A stretch of DNA of 20,008 nt, taken from Thermus kawarayensis JCM 12314 (GTDB lineage Bacteria; Deinococcota; Deinococci; Deinococcales; Thermaceae). Location of the stretch: NCBI GenBank assembly GCA_001311545.1, contig BBBL01000001.1, positions 1-20,008 of the forward strand, read 5' to 3'. The notes under the pieces were generated by a model. The model was not told where the DNA came from and searched no databases. It saw nothing but the letters and a program-made list of their open reading frames with translations. Position numbers and translations under genes: made by a program. Below, piece after piece: positions 1 through 8,510 of this stretch; position 1 is the stretch's first letter; the number at the start of each line of letters is the position of its first letter.

Positions 1-1765
1 GCTCCTTTAGGGCCATGAGCTCCCTCAGGGCGTTCCGCTTGCCCTCGGTCCGGGCTTTTTCCTTCAGGGCCTTGAGCTCGGCCTCCACCCTGAGGAGTTC
101 GGCCCGCACCTCCTCCTCCAGGGCCTTAGCCTTTCCGCCCGTTCCTCCGCAAAGCGGGCCTCCCGCTCGGCCAGGGCCCTCCTTAGGCGTTCCGCCTCGG
201 CGAGTTCCCGGGAAAGCCTTTCCCGCTCTGCCTGAAGTCCCAAGCGCTCGGCCTCCAGGCGCTCCAAAAGGGCCTCGAGCCTCCCCCCTTCCGGCAGAAG
301 AGCCTCGGCCCGCTTGAGGACCTCCTCGGGGAGGGAAAGCCTCCTGGCGATGGCCAGGGCGTAGCTCCTCCCCGGCACCCCCAAAACGAGCTCGTAGGTG
401 GGGCGCAGGGCTTCCAGGTCAAAGCGCATGGAGGCGTTCAAGATCCCCTCCCTTCCCTGGGCGAAGGCCTTCAGGGGGGAGAGGTGGGTGGTGACCATGC
501 CCTTGACCCCCCGGGCGAGGAGGGCCTCGAGGAGGGCCTGGGAGAGGGCCGCCCCCTCCTCGGGGTCGGTGCCGCTTCCCAGCTCGTCAATGAGGACGAG
601 GCTCCCCTCTGTGGCCTCCTCCAGCATCTCCTTGAGGCGGGTGAGGTGGCCCGCGAAGGTGGAGAGGTTCTCCTGGAGGGACTGTTCGTCCCCGATGTCG
701 GCGTAGACCCGGTCGGGCCAGGCGAGGAGGGCCCTCTCCGCCGCCACGAAGAGGCCCGCCTGGGCCATGAGGACGGCGAGGCCCAGGGTCTTTAAGAGGG
801 CGGTCTTCCCCCCATGTTGGGCCCGGAGATGAGGATGAGCCGGGTCTTTTCGTCCAGGGCGAAGGAGTTCTTCACGGGGTTGGGGATCAAGGGGTGGAAG
901 GCCCGGTGGAGCTCGTACCGCTCCCCGAAGCGGGGGCGGGAAAGCCCGAGGTCCCGGGCCAGGGCGGCCTGGGCCTGGATGAGGTCCAAAAGGCCCAGGG
1001 CCTCCAGGGTCTCCGGCAACCCCTCCTCCCGGGCGAGCTTCTCGGAGAGCTCCCGCAGGATGCGGTTCACCTCCTCCTCCTCCTGGAGCCTTAGGGCCTG
1101 GAGGCGGTTGTTGAGCTTGACCACGGAGAGGGGCTCTATGAAGAGGGTCGCCCCGGACTCGGACTCGTCCAGGAGGATCCCCGGCACCTTCTGGGCCATC
1201 CCCGCCCTCACCGGGACGCAGTACCGGTCCCGCCTTAGGGTGACGAAGCGGTCCTGGAAGGCCTCCCGATGCCGGTCCATGAGGGCGTAGAGGCGGTCCA
1301 GGATGGTTTCCCGCAAGGGCCGAAGCTCCTTCCGGATCTGGAGAAGCCTGGGGCTCGCCTCGTCCTTCACGGCCCCCTCCTCGTCCAGGGCCCTTTTCAC
1401 CCGCTCCAGGAAGGCCCCGTGGTCCCCGATGCCCTCCGCCACCTGGCTCAAGGTGTTTCTCAGGGGAAGGAGCTCCGCCTTGAGGGCCATGGCCTCCTCC
1501 AGGGCCCGGGCCGCCCTAAGGAGCTCGGGGCCGGAAAGCCTCGCCCCCGCAAGGCCCTCCCGTAGGCCTCCCGCAAGGCCCCCGCCTCGGGGAGGGCGTA
1601 GGGGTAGCTTTGGGCCTCCCCCGTGAGGGCGTGCCGCCTCTCTGCCTCCTCCCGGGGAAGGGGGGCGAGGGCCAGGGCGAGCTCCCGGCCCAGAGGGGTC
1701 CTGGTCCTCTCCGCTAGGAGGGCCCGCACCCTTGGGAACTCCAGGACCTCGAGGACGTCCCGCAC
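1..1765 (-). CDS. mutS2: MutS2 family ATPase (3' end outside window, three frameshifts)
   Basis: Homologue of mismatch protein MutS that, in this family, acts on recombination intermediates or collided ribosomes instead of mismatches. Seen: N-terminal MutS2 core (RDVLEVLEF), clamp/lever helices, Walker A GPNMGGKT near residue 314, Walker [13 protein letters not shown] near residue 392, [13 protein letters not shown], then a long charged coiled coil rich in E, R, A and L. About 588 residues lie in the window; the C-terminal Smr nuclease domain expected in a protein of about 740 residues would be beyond position 1. The start is GTG at 1765, 22 bases after the preceding gene; no clear ribosome site is visible. 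The frame breaks at about 1544-1548 (G run), 808-813 (inside Walker A, G run) and 132-134 (A run). Each is repaired by one added base, so I read them as sequence errors. Last gene of the malE-led unit. Confidence 0.93.
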
Positions 1766-1787
1766 AAGGGAAGAGTATACCCCGGGC

Positions 1788-2099
1788 TCAGGGCTTCAGG
1801 AGCTTGTGGAAAAGGGAACGGACCTCCTTCCTCGCCCAGAGCTGAACCCCCTTGGCGAGGAGAAGGCCCCACCGGCCAAGCCTTCCCGGGGGGAGGAGGG
1901 AAAGGAGGGCTGTGGCCTGGGAAAGGAGCCCTTCCCTTTCCTCGGGGCTCAGGGCCTCCCAGCGGCGCCGGGCCCCTACCACCAGGGCGAGGAGACGCTC
2001 CCGGAAGCCCGGCACCCCGGCGCCAAGGGCCTCCCCCGGGGCCTCAACCTTCCTCCGCACCACCCGCCGCACCTTCCCCTTAAACCGCTTGAGGCGCAT
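1788..2099 (-). CDS. Small basic protein of unknown function, 103 aa
   Basis: I do not recognise this protein. It is intact and begins with ATG, preceded by a strong ribosome site (GAAGGGGG) that overlaps the stop codon of the GH13 gene only 6 bases upstream, which supports real translation coupled to that gene. The first 18 residues are strongly basic (MRLKRFKGKVRRVVRRKV). An alanine/leucine-rich helical stretch follows (residues about 27-45), then ALSPEEREGLLSQATALLSLLPPGRLGRWGLLLAKGVQLW. There is no signal peptide, no clear membrane span and no cysteine motif. The arrangement suggests a small helical protein that may bind nucleic acid or a membrane surface, but that is guesswork. It sits between a glycosidase and mutS2, 22 bases before mutS2, so it is probably part of the same transcript. 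Confidence 0.7.
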   Translation of the reverse strand: MRLKRFKGKVRRVVRRKVEAPGEALGAGVPGFRERLLALVVGARRRWEALSPEEREGLLSQATALLSLLPPGRLGRWGLLLAKGVQLWARKEVRSLFHKLLKP

Positions 2100-2105
2100 C
2101 CCCCT

Positions 2106-3813
2106 TCATTCTAGGGGCTCCAGAAGGAGGTACCGCGCCTCCACCTCCCCCGCCACCTCCCTTTCCCCTAGGAGGTCTATCCCTAGGGGGAGGGAAAGGC
2201 GCGCCGCCTCCCTGGCGAAGAAGGCCCAGACCTCCCTCCCCCCAAGCCTCCTCCGGAAGGCCAGGACCCCTTCCGGGGCCTTTAGGGGGAGGAGCCCACC
2301 AAGCCTGAGGACGGATGGGTCTTCTTCAGGCGCACCAGGCGCCGGAGGAAGGCGAGGAGGTCCCGGTCCCAGAGGGCCTCGTCCCAGGGGAAGGGGGCGC
2401 GGCAGTAGGGGTCTCCCCGCCAGACCCCGTAGGGGTTGGGCTGGGAGAGGCCCACCTCGTCCCCGTAGTAGATGGCGGGGCTTCCCGGGAAGGCGAAGAG
2501 GAGGGCGTAGGCCGTCTTGAAGCGCTCCTTGTCCCCCTTAAGGCGCCAGAGGGCCCGGGGGATGTCGTGGGAGGAGAGGAGGGTGTACATGCTGTGGCGG
2601 AGCTGGAGGGGAAGGGCCTGGTAGTGGTCCAGGAGGGCCCGCCAAAGCTCCTCGGCCTCCAGCTTCACGGGGTTCCCGTAGAGGTCCCGCCCTGAGAGCC
2701 ACTCCATCACGGGATGGGCGAAGCCCGCATAGTGCATGGCCCCGTCCAGGGTGTGGGCCCTAAGGGTGGGGACGGTGTCGTAGGAGAGCTCCCCGAGGAC
2801 CAGGGCGTCCTCCCTTTCCTCCTTGGCCGCCCGGGCCAGGGCCCTAAGCCAGCGGGCGTTTTTGCGGTTCGTCCCCCCCTCCCCGAGGGAGTGGGCCACG
2901 TCCAGGCGCCAGCCATGAGCGAGGCGCATCCAGTAGCGGACGGGGGCCTCCTTCCCGAAGACGAAGCGCTCCTGGGTGAGCGCGGAGCGTAGTCCAGCTT
3001 GGGCATGTGCCCTACCCCGAAGAAGCTGGCGTAGGCGCGTCCGGGTGGAAGGTGAACATGCCCCTTTCGGGGGAGGAGGGGTCCTTCAGGGCCTTCTGGA
3101 ACCAGGGGTGGGTGGCTCCCACGTGGTTGAAGACCCCGTCCAGGATGAGCTTCATGCCCCGGGCCTCGAGGGCCTGGTAAAGCGCCCGCAGGGCCTCCTC
3201 CCCGCCCAGATGGGGGTCCACCCGGCTGTAGTCCTCCGTGTCGTAACGGTGGCTGGAGGGGCTTTGGAAGATGGGGGTGAGGTAGAGGGCCTCCACCCCC
3301 AGGGCCTCGAGGTAGGGGAGGGCCTCGAGGACCCCCCAAAGGTCCCCCCCGTAGAACTCCCGCGCCCCGTCCTCCCCGGGGGCTCGTGCCAGGCCTTCCT
3401 GCGGATGGGCTTTCCCCCGTAAAGCCAGGCCCCCTCCTGGGGGGCGAGCTCCGGGCGCCTTGGCGGAAGCGGTCGGGGAAGATCTGGTAGAAGACCCTTC
3501 CCAGGGCCACTCCGGGGGGAGGGGCCTGGCGAGGAGGTGGAAGAAGCGGTCGTAGCGGGGAAGGGTTCTCTCCAGGCCGTGGCTTCCCAAGTAGCCTTGG
3601 GGGAGGCGGAAGCAGTAGCGGAAGGGGCTTGCGTGGACGGGAATCCGCGCCCTGAGGCCCTTTTCCCAGGGCCTCAGGGGTTTTTTTGTGGAGCTCCCCG
3701 TCCCGCTCAAAGAGGAGAAGCCCCTCCTTGGCCTCGGTTTCCAGGCGGATCTCCACCTCCTCCCCCAGGGCGGGGAAGGGGGGGTGGAGGTGCTCGAGGT
3801 CGTGGTAGGTCAT
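2106..3813 (-). CDS. GH13 alpha-amylase family enzyme, neopullulanase/cyclomaltodextrinase-like (seven frameshifts)
   Basis: Cytoplasmic alpha-glucan hydrolase. Seen: an N-terminal beta domain (residues 1 to about 115), then [39 protein letters not shown] and the four GH13 regions: DGVFNHVG (I), GWRLDVAHS with the nucleophile Asp (II), LGELS with the acid/base Glu (III) and LLSSHD (IV). There is no signal peptide. Start ATG 3813 overlaps the hepT stop as ATGA, implying coupled translation. Frame breaks lie near 3681-3687 (one extra A in an A run), 3514-3519, 3458-3459, 3374-3377, 3040, 2987 and 2310 (one base missing each). Repair gives 570 residues, normal for the neopullulanase group. Known: such enzymes degrade maltodextrins, cyclodextrins or pullulan inside the cell. 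Inferred: it processes sugars imported by the upstream MalEFG. The exact specificity cannot be read from sequence. Confidence 0.9.
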
Positions 3814-4142
3814 AGGTTCTCCAAGAGGGTTTGTATCTGAGCCTTTAGGAGGGGCAGATCCCGAATTACCGTTTGCCATACCTCTTCCAGGTCCACGCTG
3901 AAGTACTCGTGGACGAGGAGGTTGCGCATGGCCACCATTTCCCGCCATGGGAGGTGCGGTTGGGCCTCGTGAAACTCCCGCCCCAGCCTGGCCGCAGCCT
4001 CCCCAATGCGCTCTAGGTGGTGGACCACCCAGACCTGAACCAGCTCGTCTTCTAAAAAGCGCGCCTTTCCCAGAACGGCGTACCGTTCAATACGGGCGAT
4101 GGCTTCCAGGATATCCCGAAGCCTCTCCCGGGGGTCCCTCAT
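3810..4142 (-). CDS. hepT: HepT-like HEPN toxin (RNase) of a MntA-HepT module, 110 aa
   Basis: Predicted toxin half of a HEPN-MNT toxin-antitoxin pair. Seen: all-helical protein with the motif R73-N-L-L-V-H78-E-Y80, an exact RX4HXY. In characterised HepT proteins the Arg and His form the RNase active site and the Tyr is the residue AMPylated by MntA. The neighbouring residues (HHLERIGEAAARL, PWREMVAMRN) are also typical of the family. It is intact at 110 residues. Start ATG 4142 overlaps the mntA stop as ATGA, and its own stop overlaps the GH13 start as ATGA, so three genes are translationally chained. GC is visibly lower here (57% by count for 3841-3900) than in neighbouring metabolic genes, suggesting acquisition by transfer. 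The function is inferred from motif and pairing. Confidence 0.88.
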   Translation of the reverse strand: MRDPRERLRDILEAIARIERYAVLGKARFLEDELVQVWVVHHLERIGEAAARLGREFHEAQPHLPWREMVAMRNLLVHEYFSVDLEEVWQTVIRDLPLLKAQIQTLLENL

Positions 4143-4424
4143 AAGGGCACGGCCTCCCGCAGGACCTGTTCCCGAAGCCTGGGAGCCAGGCCCCTCTCGC
4201 TCACCACGTCTACCGGCACCCCCAAAAGCTTCCAGGGCCAACTTTAGGCGGGCGTGGTCCAGGAGGGTGCGACCCTCCTCAAAGAGCACCAGGAGGTCCA
4301 GGTCGCTTTCCTCCTGGGCCTCTCCCCGGGCCACCGACCCGAAGACCCGCACCCTCACCGCCCCGTGGCGGGCGCAGAGGTTCAAGATAGCTTCCCTTTT
4401 GCTCTTGAGGGTTCCCAGGTCCAC
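4139..4424 (-). CDS. mntA: MntA-like minimal nucleotidyltransferase antitoxin, about 94 aa (one frameshift)
   Basis: Predicted antitoxin that transfers AMP from ATP onto the HepT tyrosine. Seen: the nucleotidyltransferase signature FGSVARGEAQEESDLDLLV, i.e. G29-S30-X10-D41-X-D43, and a probable third carboxylate in PVDVV (about D72) once the frame is repaired. The frame breaks in a G run at 4219-4223; removing one base restores GVPVDVVSERGLAPRLREQVLREAVPL and a stop overlapping the hepT ATG. Left uncorrected, mntA and hepT would read as one 204-residue fusion, which I consider an artefact. GTG at 4424 is the likely start, only 4 bases after the malG stop; the nearby AGAGG is too close to be a good ribosome site, so coupling to malG or a later start is possible. 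GC is low for the window (48% by count, 4381-4440). Confidence 0.87.
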
Positions 4425-4428
4425 GCCT

Positions 4429-5748
4429 CTATTCTTTCACGGCCCCCGCCGTGCAGCCGGAGACGAAGTACTGCTGGAACCCGTAGAAGAGGAAGAGGAT
4501 GGGCAGGGACCCTAAGACGCTCGCCGCGGCGAAGATGCCCCACTTGGTCTGGAACTGCCCCGTGGTGAAGCTCCTAAGCCCCACGCCCACGTTCCAGCTC
4601 TCCACCCCCGTGAGGACCAGGTTGGCCAGGACGAACTCCGAGTAGGTGCCCACGAACTGCAGGAGGAAGATGAAGACGAACATGGGGGCGGAAAGGGGAA
4701 GGAGAATCCGGGTGAAGACCTGCCACCTCGTGGCCCCGTCCACCATGGCCGCTTCCTCGAGGCTCGGGCTGATGCTCTCCAGGTAACCCTTGTAGACCCA
4801 GGTGCCGAAGCTGATGATGCCGCCGGAGTAGGCCAGGACGAGCCCGGTGAAGGTGTTCAGGAGGTCCAGCCGGGAGAGCAGGTAGTAGATGGCCACCAGG
4901 GCTAAAAACCCCGGGAACATCTGGACGAAGACGAAGAAGAGGAGCATGGGGTAGCGGCCGGGCAGGTGGCGGAAGCGGGCGAAGGCGTACCCCGCCGTGG
5001 CGGTGAGCAAGACGGCGAGGAGCCCCGTGAGGCCGGAGATGAGGAAGGTGTTCCGCACCCAGAGGAGGAACTTGGCCTCCGTGCCCTGCCCGGTGAACTG
5101 CCTAGGGGATAGGGAGAGGGCCAGGGCGAAGACCGAAAGGGCCATGAGGAGGAGAAGCCTCCCCTGCCAGAGGTCCATCCACGCCTCCTGAGGGAGAAGC
5201 CGCCTTAGAAGCCCGATGCCCGCTACCCCCAGGAGGGCGAGCCCCGCCAGGAGGGCAAGCCCCGCCTGGTAGGGGTAGAGGACCACTCCCTCCACAAGCC
5301 GGGCGTAGTTTTCCAGGGAGGGCGCCGGCAGGTAGGGGATGACCTTGGCGTCCAGGAGGAGGAAGCCCGTGTCGGGCCTCCGGAAGCTGAAGAGATTGTT
5401 GGTGGGGTCAAAGCTCGCCGCCACCACCTGGACCACCGGGTAGTAGACGAGGAGGATCAGGACCCAGAGGAAGAGGTGGGTCACCCCCTGGAGGAAGAGG
5501 GGCCAGGGGCTTTTCCGCCTCCTCTGGAAGCGGTTTACGAGGGCGGTGTAGAGGAGGCTAACGAGGAGGACGAAGAGGACCAAGGCCCCGAGGAGGCCCA
5601 AAGCGTAGGCCCAGCCGTAGGGCACGAAGACGCTCCCGAAGGCCACCTGCTTGCGGTAGGACCCCTCGTCAAAGAGGCGGTTGGCCGCGAACCAGCAGGC
5701 CCCGTAAAGGGCGAGGCCCGTGAGGAGGAAGCCCAGGACCTTGCGCAT
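4429..5748 (-). CDS. malG: MalG-type sugar ABC transporter permease, 439 aa
   Basis: Inner-membrane permease subunit of a maltose/trehalose-type ABC importer. Seen: intact frame, numerous hydrophobic helices, and the EAA loop EAAMVDGATRWQVFTRILLP that docks on the ATPase. The protein is much longer than E. coli MalG (about 296 aa): an N-terminal extension of roughly 200 residues carries extra membrane spans (FLLTGLALYGACWFAANRLF; WAYALGLLGALVLFVLLVSLLY; HLFLWVLILLVYYPVVQVVAASF) and a soluble segment. It starts with ATG immediately after the malF stop (TAG directly followed by ATG) and ends 4 bases before mntA. Known: the MalEFG system of T. thermophilus HB27 imports maltose, trehalose, sucrose and palatinose. 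I infer the same substrate range here but cannot prove it. Confidence 0.93.
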   Translation of the reverse strand: MRKVLGFLLTGLALYGACWFAANRLFDEGSYRKQVAFGSVFVPYGWAYALGLLGALVLFVLLVSLLYTALVNRFQRRRKSPWPLFLQGVTHLFLWVLILLVYYPVVQVVAASFDPTNNLFSFRRPDTGFLLLDAKVIPYLPAPSLENYARLVEGVVLYPYQAGLALLAGLALLGVAGIGLLRRLLPQEAWMDLWQGRLLLLMALSVFALALSLSPRQFTGQGTEAKFLLWVRNTFLISGLTGLLAVLLTATAGYAFARFRHLPGRYPMLLFFVFVQMFPGFLALVAIYYLLSRLDLLNTFTGLVLAYSGGIISFGTWVYKGYLESISPSLEEAAMVDGATRWQVFTRILLPLSAPMFVFIFLLQFVGTYSEFVLANLVLTGVESWNVGVGLRSFTTGQFQTKWGIFAAASVLGSLPILFLFYGFQQYFVSGCTAGAVKE

Positions 5749-7076
5749 CTACCGCACCTCCCTTAAGGCCCCCGTGACCCGGAAGTTCACCAGGCTTATA
5801 GCCACGGTGATGGCGAAGATGAGGAGGCTGATGGCCGCCCCCAGGCCGTAGGCGGACTGCCCCTCGGCGCTGAAGGCCGTCTTGTAGGCCCAGGAGATGA
5901 GGATGTCCGTGGCCTGGGCCGTGGCCAGCCGCCCTTCCTGGGCCGGCCCCCCGGCGGTGAGGAGGTAGATGAGGTAGAAGTTGTTGAAGTTGAAGGCGAA
6001 GGAGGAGAGAAGGATGGGCACCATGGGCTTCTCCAGCAGGGGGAGGGTGATGCGGAGGAGGGCCTGCCAGGGGGTGGCCCCGTCCACCTTGGCCGCCTCG
6101 TAGAGCTCCTCGGGGATGGTGGAAAGGGCCCCCAGGGTGGCGGTCATCATGTAAGGGAAGCCGAGCCAGAGGTTGACGAGGAGGACGGCCACCTTGGCCC
6201 AGTCGGGGTCGTTGAGCCAGGGGATGGGGTAGATGCCCAAGACCCCCAGGAGGCGGTTGATGGCCCCGAAGTTGTAGTTGAGGAGGGCCACCCAGACCTG
6301 CACGGTGATGACCCCTGGCAAGGCCCAGGAGACGATGAGGCCGTGCGGTAGAAGTTTCTGAGCTTCAGGGCCTTGTTGTTGAGGACGAGGCCCAGGACGA
6401 GGCCCAAAAGGGCGTTCAGCAACACGGTGGCCGTGGCGAAGGCCACGTTCCAGAGGAAGACGGGAAGGAGGGCTTGGCTCGCCTGGGAGAGGATGAAGGC
6501 GAAGTTCCTGAGGCCCACGAAGCGGAAGGCGTTCACCTTGGCCACAAACTCCGCCCTGAAGGGCGGGGTGCGGTCCAAAAGAAGGGTTTCCCCCTCGGCT
6601 TGGGCGATTCTCGCCCGCAGGCGGTGGCCCTCGGCGTAAACCTCCACGGGCTCGCCTTGGCAGGGGTCGCAGCGCAGGGCCTCCGCCACCCCCGCCTCGA
6701 GGACGAGCCGCGCCCCCTCCTGGGCCACCACCCGGGTTTCGGTGGAGCGGTCGGGGAAGCCGTTTCGCTTTCCCGAATAGTCGGTGAAGGCCAGGTACAC
6801 GGTGAGGCCCACGGGGTAGAGGGTGAAGACCAGGAGGAAGGAGAGGGCGGGAAGGAAGTAGTACCAGTCGGTGAGCCAGGGGAAGAGCCTGCCCATCCCC
6901 ACCGCTCCTGGGACCAGGACCAGGAGGGCCACCCCCAGGATGGCCCAGCCCGGCGGGGCGAGGTAAACCTGCAGGAGGAAGTAGGCCAGGAGGCCCGCTC
7001 CCGTGGAGAGGAGGAGAAGCCCCAGAAGGAGCCCCATGGCCAGGAGAAAACCTTTGAGGCCAGGAGGGTGTTTCAT
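5749..7076 (-). CDS. malF: MalF-type sugar ABC transporter permease, about 442 aa (one frameshift)
   Basis: Partner permease of MalG. Seen: N-terminal hydrophobic helices ([38 protein letters not shown]), the segment [24 protein letters not shown] that typically opens MalF/UgpA-type permeases, a hydrophilic loop with a CDPC pair (about residues 110-180), further membrane helices, and the EAA loop [21 protein letters not shown]. The frame breaks at 6339-6340, where GCCTC replaces an expected GCCCTC; adding one base joins NFYRTA to [16 protein letters not shown] and gives 442 residues. Start ATG 7076 has no strong ribosome site; the leader is occupied by a hairpin 12 bases upstream. It lies 58 bases downstream of malE and abuts malG. 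Confidence 0.93.
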
Positions 7077-7088
7077 GGTCTAAAGATA

Positions 7089-7124
7089 CGCCCCCCACAG
7101 GGGCCGGGCGTCCTGCGGGGGGCG
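7089..7124 (-). promoter_or_regulatory. GC-rich hairpin between malE and malF
   Basis: Perfect 8-bp inverted repeat, CGCCCCCC at 7089-7096 with GGGGGGCG at 7117-7124, closed further by CAGG/CCTG (7098-7101 with 7112-7115) after one mismatch, leaving a 10-base loop. It begins ten bases after the malE stop codon and ends 12 bases before the malF start. No T run follows on the transcribed strand, so it is unlikely to be a full terminator. By analogy with the palindromes between malE and malF in enteric bacteria, it may stabilise the malE message or reduce read-through, so that the binding protein is made in excess of the permeases. The role is inferred. Confidence 0.6.
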
Positions 7125-7134
7125 GGCATGGGGC

Positions 7135-8324
7135 TTACTTGCCCATGGCCTTCTTGATCTCGGCCACCATGTCTTCCACGATCTTCTTCACGTTGGAGTC
7201 GGGCCTTTGGATGGCCAAGGAGATGGCGTTCCCCCAAGGGCCCCAGACCTTGCCCATCTCGGGGATGTTGGGCATGGGGGTGCCCAGGGGGAAGACCTTG
7301 GCGAAGCCCGCCACCACGGGGTCCTTCTCCAGCTCCCTCACCGCGCCCTTGGAAACGGGGATGCGGCCGCCCGCCTGGTTGAAGGAGACCAGGTTCCGCC
7401 CGCTCACCAGGGTCTTGGCGAAGTTCACCGCCTGGGTCTTGTTCTTGGAGTAGGCGTTCACCACCACCCCCTGCACCCCCAGGAAGGGCCCCCAAGGCCC
7501 CTTGGCCCCGGGGGGCGTGGGGAAGGGGGCGATGCCGAAATCCACCTTGGCCTTCTTGTAGTCGCCAAGCGCCCAGGGACCGTTGATGATCATGGCCAAG
7601 GCCCCGTCCTTAAAGGCCCCGTCCGCCACCCCGTAGTCCACCCCCTCGGGCACCAGGTTGTGCTTGAAGCGGAGGTCCTTGATGAACTGAAGCGCCTTCT
7701 CCCCCACCTCGCCCCCGATGAGGAGCTTGCTGGGGTCCAGGTTGCCCTTGGCGTCCTTGCCGAAGACGTTCTCGGCGCCGAAGGCCTTGAAGAAGCCGAA
7801 GTTGAAGTAGGGGTCGCCGATGTTGTAGAGGAAGCCGAAGGTGGAGCCCGTGGTGAGTTTTTGGGCCAGGGCGAGAAACTCCTCCCAGGTCTTGGGGGCC
7901 TCCTTCACGTACTTCTTGTTGTAGATGAGGGCCACGCTCTCGGCGAAGGCGGGGAGGCCCATGAGCTTGCCCCCAAAGGTGAAGGCCTCCACGGCCACGG
8001 CCTGGAGGTCGGAGAGGTAGCTTTGGGTCACGTACTTGCCCATGGGCTCCAGCACCCCGGCCTGGGCCATCTCCCCGAGCCAGTCGTGGGGGATGGAGAC
8101 CACGAGGTCCGCCGCCTGCCCCTGGGGGCCCAGGATGAACTTCTGCTTGATGTCCCCGAAGGGAACCTCCACCACCTCCACCTTGGTGCCCGAGGTCTTG
8201 GCGTAGGTCTGGGCCTGGGCCTTGAGCCACTCCAGCTCGGGGCCGCCGAAGTGGGTCCAGACGGTGATCTTCCCCTGGGCGAGGGCCAGGGAGAGGCCAA
8301 GGAGAAGGCTAGCGCCTTTTTCAT
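7135..8324 (-). CDS. malE: MalE-type periplasmic sugar-binding protein, about 396 aa (one frameshift)
   Basis: Substrate-binding protein of the adjacent importer. Seen: signal peptide MKKALALLLGLSLALAQG (Sec type, no lipobox cysteine, probable cleavage after ALA), then KITVWTHFGGPELEWLKAQAQTY, and typical MalE-like stretches LPAFAESVALIYNKKYVKEAPKTWEEFLALAQ, GALAMIINGPWALGDYKKAKVDFGIAPFP and NAYSKNKTQAVNFAKTLVSG. The frame breaks inside the signal peptide at 8307-8308 (GCCTT for GCCCTT); one added base restores the sequence. Without repair a spurious upstream start would be chosen. True start ATG 8324 has an excellent ribosome site, GGAGGT at 8330-8335, 5 bases away. First gene of the mal unit. 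Known relative: trehalose/maltose-binding protein of T. thermophilus; the ligand here is inferred. Confidence 0.93.
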
Positions 8325-8342
8325 ATCCCACCTCCGGGCGCG

Positions 8343-8362
8343 TGGTAGCGTTTCCGCTTCCA
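8343..8362. promoter_or_regulatory. Imperfect 20-bp palindrome upstream of malE (possible operator)
   Basis: TGGTAGCG TTTC CGCTTCCA: seven of eight arm positions pair, with a single T/T mismatch, and two CG steps flank the centre. It ends 8 bases before the malE ribosome site. Its size and position suit a sugar-responsive repressor (LacI- or MalR-like), but the centre is not the classic CG-centred LacI half-site pair, and it could equally act as an RNA hairpin in the leader. The surrounding intergenic stretch 8325-8509 also holds a possible minus-strand -10 hexamer TATGCT (complement of 8388-8393), with no convincing -35. Confidence 0.4.
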
Positions 8363-8480
8363 GTTTTTTTCCGCGCCCTGCCCTCCGAGCATACCACGTT
8401 CCGGGAAGGGCGGACGTCCTATAGGGGCTACGCCCGGTTTCCTTCGCCCTGCCGGCCCGGGGAAGCCCGCCTAGGGGCCC

Positions 8481-8510
8481 CCGTGCTGGCTTGGGCCAGC
8501 ATGGTGGTAT
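8481..8510 (-). terminator. Stop-codon-linked palindromic hairpin, copy A (after the DUF155-like gene)
   Basis: Arms 8481-8490 and 8495-8504 form a 10-bp stem (one G-T wobble) with a 4-base loop, CCAA on the transcribed strand. Read on the minus strand, it follows the stop codon as TGATACCACC then ATGCTGGC-CCAA-GCCAGCAC. The first A of the motif is the last base of the TGA stop. No U tract follows. It closes the murI-LOG-rdgB-DUF155 unit, so a terminator role is reasonable. Two related copies occur in the window (10805-10847 and 12879-12912). Confidence 0.65.

Noticed and set aside
3810..4424. A single 204-residue nucleotidyltransferase-HEPN fusion protein
   Set aside because: The fusion depends on one extra G at 4219-4223; the repaired frame gives a normal MntA end whose stop overlaps a hepT ATG.
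8325..8397. An upstream-extended malE start giving a 420-residue protein
   Set aside because: It removes the signal peptide and exists only because of the missing base at 8307-8308; the ATG at 8324 has a strong ribosome site.
7207..8424. Long plus-strand open frame antisense to malE, and many similar frames opposite real genes
   Set aside because: These are expected from GC-rich codon usage; translations are repetitive in G, L, H and V with no motif or ribosome site.
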